NCBI RefSeq assembly: GCF_024733015.1 | Contig: NZ_JANKJG010000001.1 | Location: 310,001 to 374,000, forward strand | Length of the DNA: 64,000 nt | Direction of reading: 5' to 3' | DNA from: Pseudosulfitobacter koreensis | GTDB taxonomy: Bacteria; Pseudomonadota; Alphaproteobacteria; Rhodobacterales; Rhodobacteraceae | Shown: one piece after another, positions 9,827 to 17,295 of the stretch | How the letters are laid out: each line of letters opens with the position of its first letter | Numbering within the stretch: the stretch's first letter is position 1 | Notes under the pieces: generated by a model | Seen by the model: the letters and a program-made list of their open reading frames with translations, nothing else | Database searches by the model: none | What the model was told of the DNA's origin: nothing | Position numbers and translations under genes: made by a program

Positions 9827-10417
9827 TTACTCATTTCCAAGTGCTTGCCAGCGTCGCCGCTGCATCTCGCCTTGCAAATGCAGCAGGTGACTTTCACTTC
9901 CAAACACCATATCTGGGGGGAGGCTTGGAAAATCGGAGCAGATGCAGCGCCCGAGCAGACCGCCGTGGAACTTTGCCAAATTTTCGGTCAGTTTGCTTCG
10001 AAGCCTGATGGCTGTTGCGTATGCCATGTCGTGCTTGTCCTGAAGTTGCCGTAAAGTGGGCATCGCTCCTCTCTGCCGGTACTGGATAATCTCTTCTGCG
10101 AGCTCGAAATAGGCCTTCAGGCCCAGGTGAATGCGATGCAGGTCCGTTCCTGATGTCAGGCTGAATTGCTTCTTGCATTTTCGGCAGGTCTGGATTTTTC
10201 GCAGATCAAGAAAATGCGCGTTTGTCTGAAAGCAGGTCGGACATACTGGTCCATCTGGCCACCGTACCTCAAACAACCGAGCCTCGCAGGCATCCTCGGA
10301 TGGGAAGGCGGCATCGATACCGCCGGGCGGCAGGCCGAGATACAGTGAAATCCAGTGTATCTGTTCCAGAGTCTTGTTTGAGAATAGGTCTGGCGTCATG
10401 TGGGGGCCATAGCACAT
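9827..10417 (-). CDS. IS1595-type zinc-ribbon transposase-like protein, copy A
   Basis: A 196-residue protein. The middle carries a zinc ribbon with two Cys pairs (CPTCF near residue 60 and CRKCKK about 20 residues later), followed by the conserved SLTSGTDLH block and a helical EIIQYRQRGAM segment. This is the N-terminal DNA-binding domain of IS1595-family transposases. The catalytic DDE half is absent, so it is either a lone DNA-binding protein or a remnant. A clearly related gene lies at 22583-23269 in the same orientation on the other side of the defence cargo. Function is inferred only from the zinc ribbon. Confidence 0.65.
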   Translation of the reverse strand: MCYGPHMTPDLFSNKTLEQIHWISLYLGLPPGGIDAAFPSEDACEARLFEVRWPDGPVCPTCFQTNAHFLDLRKIQTCRKCKKQFSLTSGTDLHRIHLGLKAYFELAEEIIQYRQRGAMPTLRQLQDKHDMAYATAIRLRSKLTENLAKFHGGLLGRCICSDFPSLPPDMVFGSESHLLHLQGEMQRRRWQALGNE

Positions 10418-10631
10418 CCGCCTGGTTCGAATGAACAGGCTAAGTCATGGCGCAAGCTTCTCAATCCCAATTGACGTTTCCCGCATCTTGTCCAGTCCAA
10501 ATATTCGGGAACCTCGAGGCAGCGACACGAAGTAGTGTTCGAAAAAAAACGGATTGCCCATCTTGGTGTAGTTGTTTGGACCCAATCTGATGCTCACGCG
10601 GATTGCGTTCGAACGCATCGAACGCCATGAT
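10025..10631. repeat. Diverged direct repeat, copy A (left flank of cargo)
   Basis: Aligning by eye to 22803-23414, similarity runs from inside the zinc-ribbon gene through its start and about 200 bp further to a shared end GCATCGAACGCCATGAT. Both copies have the same orientation. Many substitutions separate them, so the duplication is old. The boundaries are approximate. Confidence 0.7.
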
Positions 10632-10664
10632 AGGAAAAAGAAATGCAGTCTCAGGCCTTATCGC

Positions 10665-11096
10665 ATGCCACCTGGTGTCAACCAAAACCCCGAGCAGCTC
10701 GCCCGGGACCGGATAAATGAACGCCTACGGGCGTCCGGTTGGCATGTACAGGACAAGGAAGCGCTCGATTTTAACGCGGGCCTTGGCGTGGCCGTCCGCG
10801 AGTACCAGACGGATAAAGGGCCCGCCGACTACGTCCTGTTCGTCGACAGACATGCGGTCGGTGTGGTCGAGGCAAAACCCGACAACCGGGGCGTCCGCCT
10901 GACCTCCGTCGAGGAGCAGTCCGAGGGCTATGCGAACGCCAAGTTGAAATGGGTCACCAATGCCGAACCGCTCCCGTTCCTCTACGAGAGCGCTTGCCGG
11001 GTCACACGCTTCGTCGACCGGAACGGGCAAACGTCGGAGCTCACTTGCCGTGTGATAAATCCGGCATTGCTCACAGGACCGCCCAACCAGCGATGA
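10665..11096 (+). pseudogene. Type I restriction subunit HsdR, N-terminal fragment
   Basis: About 143 residues matching the start of type I restriction endonuclease R subunits: an N-terminal helix (EQLARDRINERLRASGWHVQ), then the nuclease core with GPADYVLFVD and VGVVEAKPDN (the Asp and Glu-x-Lys of the PD-ExK site), then a PFLYESA block. The rest of HsdR, with the DEAD-box translocase, is missing: a normal R subunit is several times longer. The piece therefore cannot be a working restriction enzyme. It starts just after repeat copy A. The methylase fragment of apparently the same system lies 12 kb away at 23386-24210. Confidence 0.8.
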
Positions 11097-11132
11097 CTTA
11101 CAACTTGAACGCCTGAGGCATCCCGATATCAT

Positions 11133-13439
11133 TTATGGTCCAGAATTCGATACCATTGGTCGCCGGAACATAAGAAAGCTGCCACCTCTCTGCGCCCGCG
11201 TATCCGCAGCCTTCTTGGTCATCTCTCCACCCTCGGGGCCAACCATGTAGATCATCAGATCACACAGATCCGACATCACATGGGTTCCCCGTTCGACCTC
11301 CGCCATGAATTCGGCCTGCGGGATGGGACCGCCGCGCAGTCTCATGCGTCTGCTGCGCCCCGTAACCGCATCGGCCAGCGCTGTCGACTGCCTGCGGGAG
11401 GTGTCCTGCGTCGCGTGGTCGAGCGCGTAAAGGTCCAGAAACGCTTCGGTTTCCGCCTCAAGCATAAGCAGATCGGAAACGCCGCCCCGCGCGTTCCAGT
11501 CCGCGATCAGCGCCTGTGCGGCGACCCGGTCAAATCCGGGGGCGTTTGGCGTGACGACTTCCAGCCGATGCGTATCGGTCCTGATCTTACGCTCTGCCAG
11601 CCAGTCCCCGAAATCCGACAGCGTCGCCGTGAAATCGAAGTCGGGGCCGACCGACAGCGGCCCCATCACACCCACACGGACCCGCTTTTTCCAGCAGGAC
11701 CCCGATGGGTCGGCGTGATATTGACGGCGCGCTTCCTTGAAGACGGCGCGGACGTTGTTGGAATCCTTCGAGATTTCCTGGGCTGCATGTTCCTGCAACT
11801 GCGCAAAGGGCAACATGAGCCAGTGAATTTTGCGACGATCGTCGCGATCCTTGCGGGTCGGGGGATCTGCCGTGGTCTGGGTCCAACCCTCCGCTTGTCG
11901 CTCTGCAACCCAACGGTCGTGTTCCGTCACGGACAAGTCCGCAATTGCCGCTTTGAGATCGAGAACCTCGTCGATCACGTTCGGATGCAGCCTGAGTTCC
12001 GCAGCAGCCGCACCTTGCGGGGGAACAAGTCCAAGCGTCTGGAACATCTCTACCGCCGACAGCGCCGCCCGGGTGTTGGTCCGCTTCTTTCCTAGGGTCA
12101 GACTGTCCCAGGTCACTGAATACTCCGGTTCGGCGGTGTTCCAGATCTCGTGCATGGCCCGGCCAAGCCGCATTTGCATCTTATCGAAGGCTAGATCCGT
12201 CACGCGCACCTGGGGTCCTCCGAACCGGTATAGCCCGCAGGTCACGTCCGTGATCGGGTCTGGTGCAACAGTCGATGTCGCGCGCGACCGCATCAGGATC
12301 GGCGCCAAACACAAACCCTGTTCGTCCTGCAACCGGCGCAGCCGCAGGGCGATGTCCACATTGATCGCGTCGCTACCCGTGCAGACGATGATCGCCGTCA
12401 GCGGTGCGACCCGGGCTTCCGCCGCGATCAACGGATCCTTGGCAACGCCCAGCGACCCGCATTGCGCGCCGTCCAGCTGTTCCGTCCGGGGCATGTCCAC
12501 CGCATCGAGAAGCCCCCCACGCTCCATCTTCAACTTGGTCCAGGCGGCTTCGGCGTCGCAATCGAAGGTCCAAATCTTGAGCTTGCCCAGATCGCGCGCG
12601 TGGCACCGCAAACCCAGTTCCTCAATGATGCCAAGCGCCATGTCACCGATCCCGATGATCGCGATATGCGGGCAGTCCTGCCCCCGCAGACGCGCGATGT
12701 TCATCGGCTCCAGCTCGGTCACCAAGGCGCGCGCCGTGAATTCGGTTTCGCTCAGGATCGGCACCGCGTCGAACGTGTGGGACCAAAGATCGAGATCGGC
12801 ATTGATGTTCTGCTTTTCCGACCGGATGCGCATGGGAAACTTTCCGCGCAACCTAACGAGGCTTTGCGCCCGCTCGACGTTGACGCTTGCCTCGGGATCG
12901 CCGAACACGACTTCTGCGGGGCTGCGACCCAAAGCGGCGTCAAGCGCCGCGTCGTCGATGAAATCGATCTCAGCCTTCAGGATATCGCCGCTGCGGTCTT
13001 TCAGCGTCTGGGCGGACAGGACCACTTCGGTATCGATCAGGACAAGTGTATCGCCGCGCGCCTTGCGGGCCAAAAGGTAGGACAGCGAAAAGTCATTGAC
13101 CCCGACAAGCACCAGATGACCGCTGAGCCGCGCCACCCGCCGCCGTCGAAGCCATCCGGCGGCGAAGACAAAAACGACCCCAAGCACGAAAGCCAGTCCC
13201 GACGCGGCCCCGAGCCATCGCGTAAACTGAACCCCGGCGTCGGGGTGATTGTGGTAGATGTCGCTGCCGCCGATGGCGAGGACACTTGCATAAAGCGCCT
13301 GATCCCATTGCAGCGGCACGCAATCCGCATCGCCGATGGGTGTGCAGTCCAAATGCATCCAGGCATAGGTCCCGATCAGAACGGTCAGCACCGATATGGC
13401 CGCGACAAGACCGAAAACCAGGCGGTTCGAAGATGTCAT
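11133..13439 (-). CDS. TM-RCK(TrkA-N)-RyR-SLOG-like nucleotide-sensor protein
   Basis: A 768-residue multidomain membrane protein. Two hydrophobic segments (about 7-27 and 74-94) flank a Cys/Asp-containing extracytoplasmic loop. Two Rossmann-like TrkA-N/RCK segments follow: HLVLVGVNDFSLSYLLA near 107 and a clearer HIAIIGIGDMALGII near 262. At about 502-525 is an RyR-type signature (SVTEHDRWVAERQAEGW). From about 583 a SLOG-like Rossmann domain has VGVMGPLSVG, GFDRVAAQALI and SDLCDLMIYMVGPEGGEM. RyR and SLOG domains are known as predicted nucleotide sensors in conflict systems. It is the last gene of a three-gene operon after patatin (46-bp gap). I infer a membrane effector gated by a nucleotide signal; ligand and activity are unknown. 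Confidence 0.75.
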   Translation of the reverse strand: MTSSNRLVFGLVAAISVLTVLIGTYAWMHLDCTPIGDADCVPLQWDQALYASVLAIGGSDIYHNHPDAGVQFTRWLGAASGLAFVLGVVFVFAAGWLRRRRVARLSGHLVLVGVNDFSLSYLLARKARGDTLVLIDTEVVLSAQTLKDRSGDILKAEIDFIDDAALDAALGRSPAEVVFGDPEASVNVERAQSLVRLRGKFPMRIRSEKQNINADLDLWSHTFDAVPILSETEFTARALVTELEPMNIARLRGQDCPHIAIIGIGDMALGIIEELGLRCHARDLGKLKIWTFDCDAEAAWTKLKMERGGLLDAVDMPRTEQLDGAQCGSLGVAKDPLIAAEARVAPLTAIIVCTGSDAINVDIALRLRRLQDEQGLCLAPILMRSRATSTVAPDPITDVTCGLYRFGGPQVRVTDLAFDKMQMRLGRAMHEIWNTAEPEYSVTWDSLTLGKKRTNTRAALSAVEMFQTLGLVPPQGAAAAELRLHPNVIDEVLDLKAAIADLSVTEHDRWVAERQAEGWTQTTADPPTRKDRDDRRKIHWLMLPFAQLQEHAAQEISKDSNNVRAVFKEARRQYHADPSGSCWKKRVRVGVMGPLSVGPDFDFTATLSDFGDWLAERKIRTDTHRLEVVTPNAPGFDRVAAQALIADWNARGGVSDLLMLEAETEAFLDLYALDHATQDTSRRQSTALADAVTGRSRRMRLRGGPIPQAEFMAEVERGTHVMSDLCDLMIYMVGPEGGEMTKKAADTRAQRGGSFLMFRRPMVSNSGP

Positions 13440-13485
13440 GGTGGTCCCCCGTTAAATGGCGTCGGTGTGAGCGCGGAAACCGGTT

Positions 13486-14574
13486 TCATACCAAGAGTTG
13501 ATCTAGGTCGAGCGTCGCGTCGATATACGCACGCGTGATATCGTAGAGCGGCGCGATGGCGTCGGGATCGTCGATCCGGCGGATGGACCTCAGCGTGCGG
13601 ACATCCATATCAATCCCCGCCCGGTGCAGTTCAGGCATTTCCAGCGGCAGATCGAGGCGCAGAAAGGCGAACGCAGGTCCCCCCATGAGACTGTCGTGTT
13701 CAAGCGTTCCCACTTCTGAATTGATATGGGCGGGCCTGCGCGACTCACCCAGCCATTCCATCATCGACAGACTGTGCAAGTCTGCATCGTTCAACATGCC
13801 CCGCAGGCTGAGGTAAGCGGTCCGGATCGGGGACATACGCGCGGCCGCCTTTGCCGGTATCGGCTCCCGAAACCGTCCTGTACCAATGGACAGGACGAAC
13901 ATCTGGTCCAGGCCCGCGGGCCAATTCAGCCCGAAGGCCCGCAGCCGCGCCATTTTGAGCAAGGAAAGACTGGGATCGTTGTAGGGAGACAATCCGCCGT
14001 CCACGAACACGCCTTGGGCCTCGCCCTCGGCGATGTCCAGCGTCATTTGGTCGAAATATGTTGGCGCGGCGGCGGAAGCGCGCAACAGCGGCGCCAGCGA
14101 ATAGTGCCGGTTGCCCAGAAACGATCCATCTGCCGGGTTCTCGAAATAGGGTGCGGTGGGGATATTGTTGACGATCCAGGGCTGCCCGGTGTCAATCCGC
14201 TTGAGAACAATCGCAAGATACGTCTGCAACGCGTCGCTGCCCAAGGTCAGGTCACCCACGTCGCGGCGCAGTTCGACCTCGAGCGCCGCACCGTCGAACA
14301 CCGCGGCCTGCCCTTTTGCCCACCATCGCCGCCGGGAAAAGAACGTGCGCGCCCTGTTCAGATAGAAATCCGCAACCCGCTCAAGCGGATGCCCCAAGGC
14401 AATTGCCGTCGCGATCAGCGCCCCGGTCGACGTCCCGCCAACCAGGTTAAACACGTCACACAGCCGCGTGTCTGGCCCAAAACGTTCGCGGTACGCACGC
14501 TCGACGGCCTCCAGAAATGCCACCTCGACGATGCCGCGCACCCCTCCGCCCGACAGTGCCAGCAACCGCTTCAC
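13486..14574 (-). CDS. Patatin-like phospholipase (predicted immune effector)
   Basis: A 362-residue patatin-family lipid hydrolase. The oxyanion loop SGGGVRGI (residues 8-15), the nucleophile elbow GGTSTGAL (Ser of GTSTG near residue 50) and the catalytic Asp in VFVDGGLSPYNDPS are all present, so the Ser-Asp dyad is intact. Patatins in CBASS and related systems (CapV type) degrade membrane phospholipids when activated by a nucleotide. No cGAS-like cyclase is encoded in the window, so any signal would come from another source. It lies 3 bp after the TIR/deoxyribosyltransferase-like gene and 46 bp before the RyR gene: one transcription unit. Confidence 0.85.
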   Translation of the reverse strand: MKRLLALSGGGVRGIVEVAFLEAVERAYRERFGPDTRLCDVFNLVGGTSTGALIATAIALGHPLERVADFYLNRARTFFSRRRWWAKGQAAVFDGAALEVELRRDVGDLTLGSDALQTYLAIVLKRIDTGQPWIVNNIPTAPYFENPADGSFLGNRHYSLAPLLRASAAAPTYFDQMTLDIAEGEAQGVFVDGGLSPYNDPSLSLLKMARLRAFGLNWPAGLDQMFVLSIGTGRFREPIPAKAAARMSPIRTAYLSLRGMLNDADLHSLSMMEWLGESRRPAHINSEVGTLEHDSLMGGPAFAFLRLDLPLEMPELHRAGIDMDVRTLRSIRRIDDPDAIAPLYDITRAYIDATLDLDQLLV

Positions 14575-14577
14575 GGC

Positions 14578-15774
14578 TCAGGCTTGTTGAGATTGAGCAT
14601 CTTCCAGCCAATCCCGATAGTCCTGTTCGGACGACTGTTCGTTTTGATCTATTAGATAGGTCAGCTCCTTCCGGATCTGATCGAAGACTGGCGGATTGTA
14701 TTCGTCCGTGTTGTGCGGATCGGGCCGGGCGATGATGCACAGACCGGAATTGTATTTCTGCGTGTAGAACCTAAACGTGTAGAACAGGCTTTGCTCCGTC
14801 ATGCTCGCGCGGAACGGCAGGTAGCGCTTGCGCATCCGCACCACCCGGAATCCGTCGGGCGGCAGATCGAGACGCCCGCGCTTGCGGATACTGTCGTAGG
14901 TGCGCCGCTGGGTGTTCCATATTCGATAGGCCGCCTCCAGATCCTGTATCGCCGGTTCGGGCCCTTCCCTGATGTTGGTGCGGCGCAGGTGGTCTTCGGA
15001 ATAATTATCCGGATGCCGCGTCAGAATCGTGACTTTCACGCCATCGAGCGCGCGCTGCAGCAGCAACTCCTCTAGGTCGATCTCTTTCCCGTTGCCGTCC
15101 AGAAAATCCTGTTTCAGGATCTGGCGCATGTTCGAACTGGCAAGGGTGATGTATTCCCTGGCATCGAGAAACTGCTGTGACCATTCCATGGGCGAAATGT
15201 TCTGGAACCGCCCCAGCAAATCCACTTTGCCATGCGCCAGTTGCGTGGGCTTGAAGGTCTCGAACGGTCGCAGGCGGGGTTCGGTGTTCAGCCGGTTCAA
15301 GATCGCCTTGGCCAGTTCTTTTCCGGATTGGACGGCATCCCCGGACTCGTCCTTCTGAATTTCAAGGGAATCATACGGGACCCGAAACATATCGTTGATG
15401 TCCGACGGCGGCTCGCATGTCAATTCGTGCAAGATGATCGGATTACGCCAGAGACCCATCGCCCACCCCAGCTCGATATAGGCATTGGGCTTGTTGTTGG
15501 TCATCACCATCACGACGACGTCGCTGGTGTCGATCAGCTCCACCACACGCTTGCGGATCGTGCCTGCTTCGCCTTCGTCGAAGCCCCGCGCGTCTGTAAG
15601 CTTCACGTCGTATCCGGCTTGTTTGCAGACTTCACGCGCCGTGGCGAAAACGGTCCGGTCCAATCGCGAAATTTCGTTCCAGACCTCCACCTCCTGTTCG
15701 GAACCCTTCTGATTGCCGAACGGACAGATAACGAAGCACGAGCGCTGCAAAAGTCTTAATGGATCGTTAACCAT
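14578..15774 (-). CDS. TIR/nucleoside-deoxyribosyltransferase-like protein with PLD-like C-terminal half
   Basis: A 398-residue protein. Its first 120 residues have the pattern of the TIR-like/nucleoside 2-deoxyribosyltransferase-like superfamily: SCFVICPFGNQKGS at the start, VVVMVMTNNKPNAYIELGWA with a likely catalytic Glu in the N-x-x-x-E-L-G context, then a strand RNPIILHEL. The second half (about 195-380) has EYITLASSNMRQIL and VKVTILTRH, reminiscent of phospholipase D-fold sensor domains, but I see no HKD motif. The family acts on nucleotides or NAD. As first gene of the operon with patatin and RyR-SLOG it could make or destroy the signal. That role is inference. Confidence 0.65.
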   Translation of the reverse strand: MVNDPLRLLQRSCFVICPFGNQKGSEQEVEVWNEISRLDRTVFATAREVCKQAGYDVKLTDARGFDEGEAGTIRKRVVELIDTSDVVVMVMTNNKPNAYIELGWAMGLWRNPIILHELTCEPPSDINDMFRVPYDSLEIQKDESGDAVQSGKELAKAILNRLNTEPRLRPFETFKPTQLAHGKVDLLGRFQNISPMEWSQQFLDAREYITLASSNMRQILKQDFLDGNGKEIDLEELLLQRALDGVKVTILTRHPDNYSEDHLRRTNIREGPEPAIQDLEAAYRIWNTQRRTYDSIRKRGRLDLPPDGFRVVRMRKRYLPFRASMTEQSLFYTFRFYTQKYNSGLCIIARPDPHNTDEYNPPVFDQIRKELTYLIDQNEQSSEQDYRDWLEDAQSQQA

Positions 15775-15826
15775 TCCTAACTACCCTCTAAATTGAATTT
15801 GAAAATTAAGAAGTATCATATCCCCG

Positions 15827-16018
15827 ATGGCGCACCTCACTTCCCCGCCTGAGCCGCTCGACGAGAAGGAACCGACAGAAGCGCCGCAAAGCGGTGAGGT
15901 GCTCCCGCTGCCGTTCCTGGACCTCAATACCGTCGTGAAAACCGTCAGAATGCTGCGCGGGATGAGCGACCAACGCATGCTGGACAACTTCAACCGACGC
16001 GTTGAGACATCCGACTAG
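15827..16018 (+). CDS. Possible small protein between divergent defence genes
   Basis: A 63-residue reading frame, acidic and Pro-rich at first and then amphipathic (NTVVKTVRMLRGMSDQRML). It lies opposite the promoter region of the minus-strand operon and ends 2 bp before the stop of the convergent gene at 16021. No strong ribosome-binding site precedes the ATG. Overlapping minus-strand frames look less protein-like. It could be real (a small regulator or antitoxin-like protein), but it has no recognisable family. Confidence 0.35.
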   Translation: MAHLTSPPEPLDEKEPTEAPQSGEVLPLPFLDLNTVVKTVRMLRGMSDQRMLDNFNRRVETSD

Positions 16019-16020
16019 GA

Positions 16021-16482
16021 TCATTCCGGCACCTCGATCTTTGTCCTTGCGCAGATCTTGCCCCGCTCTTCGAACAACTCAAGCTCAGACGACGTCCGAC
16101 CCATTTGCGTCGCGGCGGCGGTTACCCAGCGGTCCAGCAGCGCAATCCGCTGCGTTGCCTGGATTCTATGTTGCGTGGGCTCAAGATCCTGCGGGACCAC
16201 GTCGATGAATTCGACCGAAACCCTTCCATCCACCTCGCGGCTTTCCAACAACCTCCTGAGGCAAGCGACCGCCAGATTGTCGCCCTGCCCCCCCGCGTTG
16301 AAGTCGGTGAACCGCACCTTTCCGGTACCGGCCTCTTCCATGCGCCACCAGAACAGGGGGTCGCCGTCGATCGTCATTTGCATCGAAAAGTCATCCTTAC
16401 GGAACAGCAGACGTCCTTCGGCGCTGTGCGCATCGTCCGAAAGGGGCTGTGTGGATCGCGGCAACACAATGTACCTTTCCAT
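16021..16482 (-). CDS. Unknown conserved-looking protein of the defence cluster
   Basis: A 153-residue cytosolic protein with no family I recognise. The middle (RFTDFNAGGQGDNLAVACLRRLL) has a Gly-rich turn before a helix, faintly like an acyl-CoA or nucleotide binding loop; the C-terminal half is helical with many Gln and Arg. No signal peptide or membrane segment. It lies upstream of the TIR/deoxyribosyltransferase-like gene on the same strand, separated by 246 bp, so it may be part of the same module or have its own promoter. It faces the SPOUT gene head to head. Confidence 0.55.
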   Translation of the reverse strand: MERYIVLPRSTQPLSDDAHSAEGRLLFRKDDFSMQMTIDGDPLFWWRMEEAGTGKVRFTDFNAGGQGDNLAVACLRRLLESREVDGRVSVEFIDVVPQDLEPTQHRIQATQRIALLDRWVTAAATQMGRTSSELELFEERGKICARTKIEVPE

Positions 16483-16548
16483 GGCTGTCGAGTATAAAAC
16501 CCCTTAATCTTCCCTGAAATTCTATACGCCAGCCTCGTAAAGTCCATC

Positions 16549-17073
16549 ATGTTCTTGCTCGCCTCCCTACAGTCCCCGATCAACATCGGAATGATTCTGC
16601 GAACCGCCGAAGTCTTCGGCCACGGTGTCACGATCTATGACCCCACGAATGTTATGCAGGGGGGCAACCTCGACTGGGTCGCGGACTTTGGCTGCGGCAG
16701 TTTCGGGCGCCGCCCCCCGTTCGTGTCGCCGGACCTGAGTACATGTCTGGATCGCGCGCAGGGGCGCGTCATCACCACCGCGGCCGACGGGACCGCAACC
16801 CCTTTGGGTGCCTTCGTCTGGCAGCCGGACGACTGCATCGTTTTCGGAAACGAGTATGACGGCATCCTGAAACAGATCGAAACCAACGCGGATGCGACGG
16901 TTTGGGTGCCGGTCCCGAAAAGATACCTGCCAAAGCCCAAATCGAAATCGCCCATCGACCCGGATCGCTCAGACGGGGTGGTCAATGATGGCTCGACCAG
17001 CCTCAATGTCGCGGCCACGGCAGCGATCATCGCTCACGCGATTTACGCTTCCAGAACGGACCTCGGCAGCTGA
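16549..17073 (+). CDS. SpoU/TrmH-type SPOUT RNA methyltransferase-like protein
   Basis: A 174-residue compact SPOUT-fold protein with the three SpoU/TrmH motifs in order: motif 1 PINIGMILRTAEVFG (residues 10-24), motif 2 DDCIVFGNEYDGI (about 92-104) and motif 3 STSLNVAATAAIIAHAIY near the C-terminus. The family 2'-O-methylates ribose in tRNA or rRNA using SAM and works as a knotted dimer. It lacks the N-terminal RNA-binding extension of RlmB-type enzymes. Its place inside the defence cargo, divergent from 16021-16482 and upstream of the STAND gene, is unusual for a housekeeping enzyme. Substrate unknown. Confidence 0.8.
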   Translation: MFLLASLQSPINIGMILRTAEVFGHGVTIYDPTNVMQGGNLDWVADFGCGSFGRRPPFVSPDLSTCLDRAQGRVITTAADGTATPLGAFVWQPDDCIVFGNEYDGILKQIETNADATVWVPVPKRYLPKPKSKSPIDPDRSDGVVNDGSTSLNVAATAAIIAHAIYASRTDLGS

Positions 17074-17295
17074 TTGACGCAAGCGTCAAGGACTTCGCGC
17101 GTTTGAATCGTCTGCTTCTCCACCTCAACAAGAATGCGACCGCTTCGAGGAACGGAGAGTGCGAACCGCGCCGGTTCGGAACGGGCAATCCCACCGGCCA
17201 CCGTGGCGCTTTCGCCTTTTTGGTTGGCAAGAACACATCGAATACGGCAGTCTGAGGCAAGGGTCGGAACATGAAACTTGGGATAGGCAGGTTCA

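Noticed and set aside
9827..10417. Complete IS1595 insertion sequence
   Set aside because: The protein has only the zinc-ribbon part and lacks the DDE domain, and no terminal inverted repeats were found around either copy.
11280..13538. Long plus-strand frames (271, 416 and 358 codons) across 11.3-13.5 kb
   Set aside because: They lie opposite the RyR-SLOG gene, are Arg/Ser-rich without domains, and arise from the GC-rich codon pattern of the minus-strand gene.
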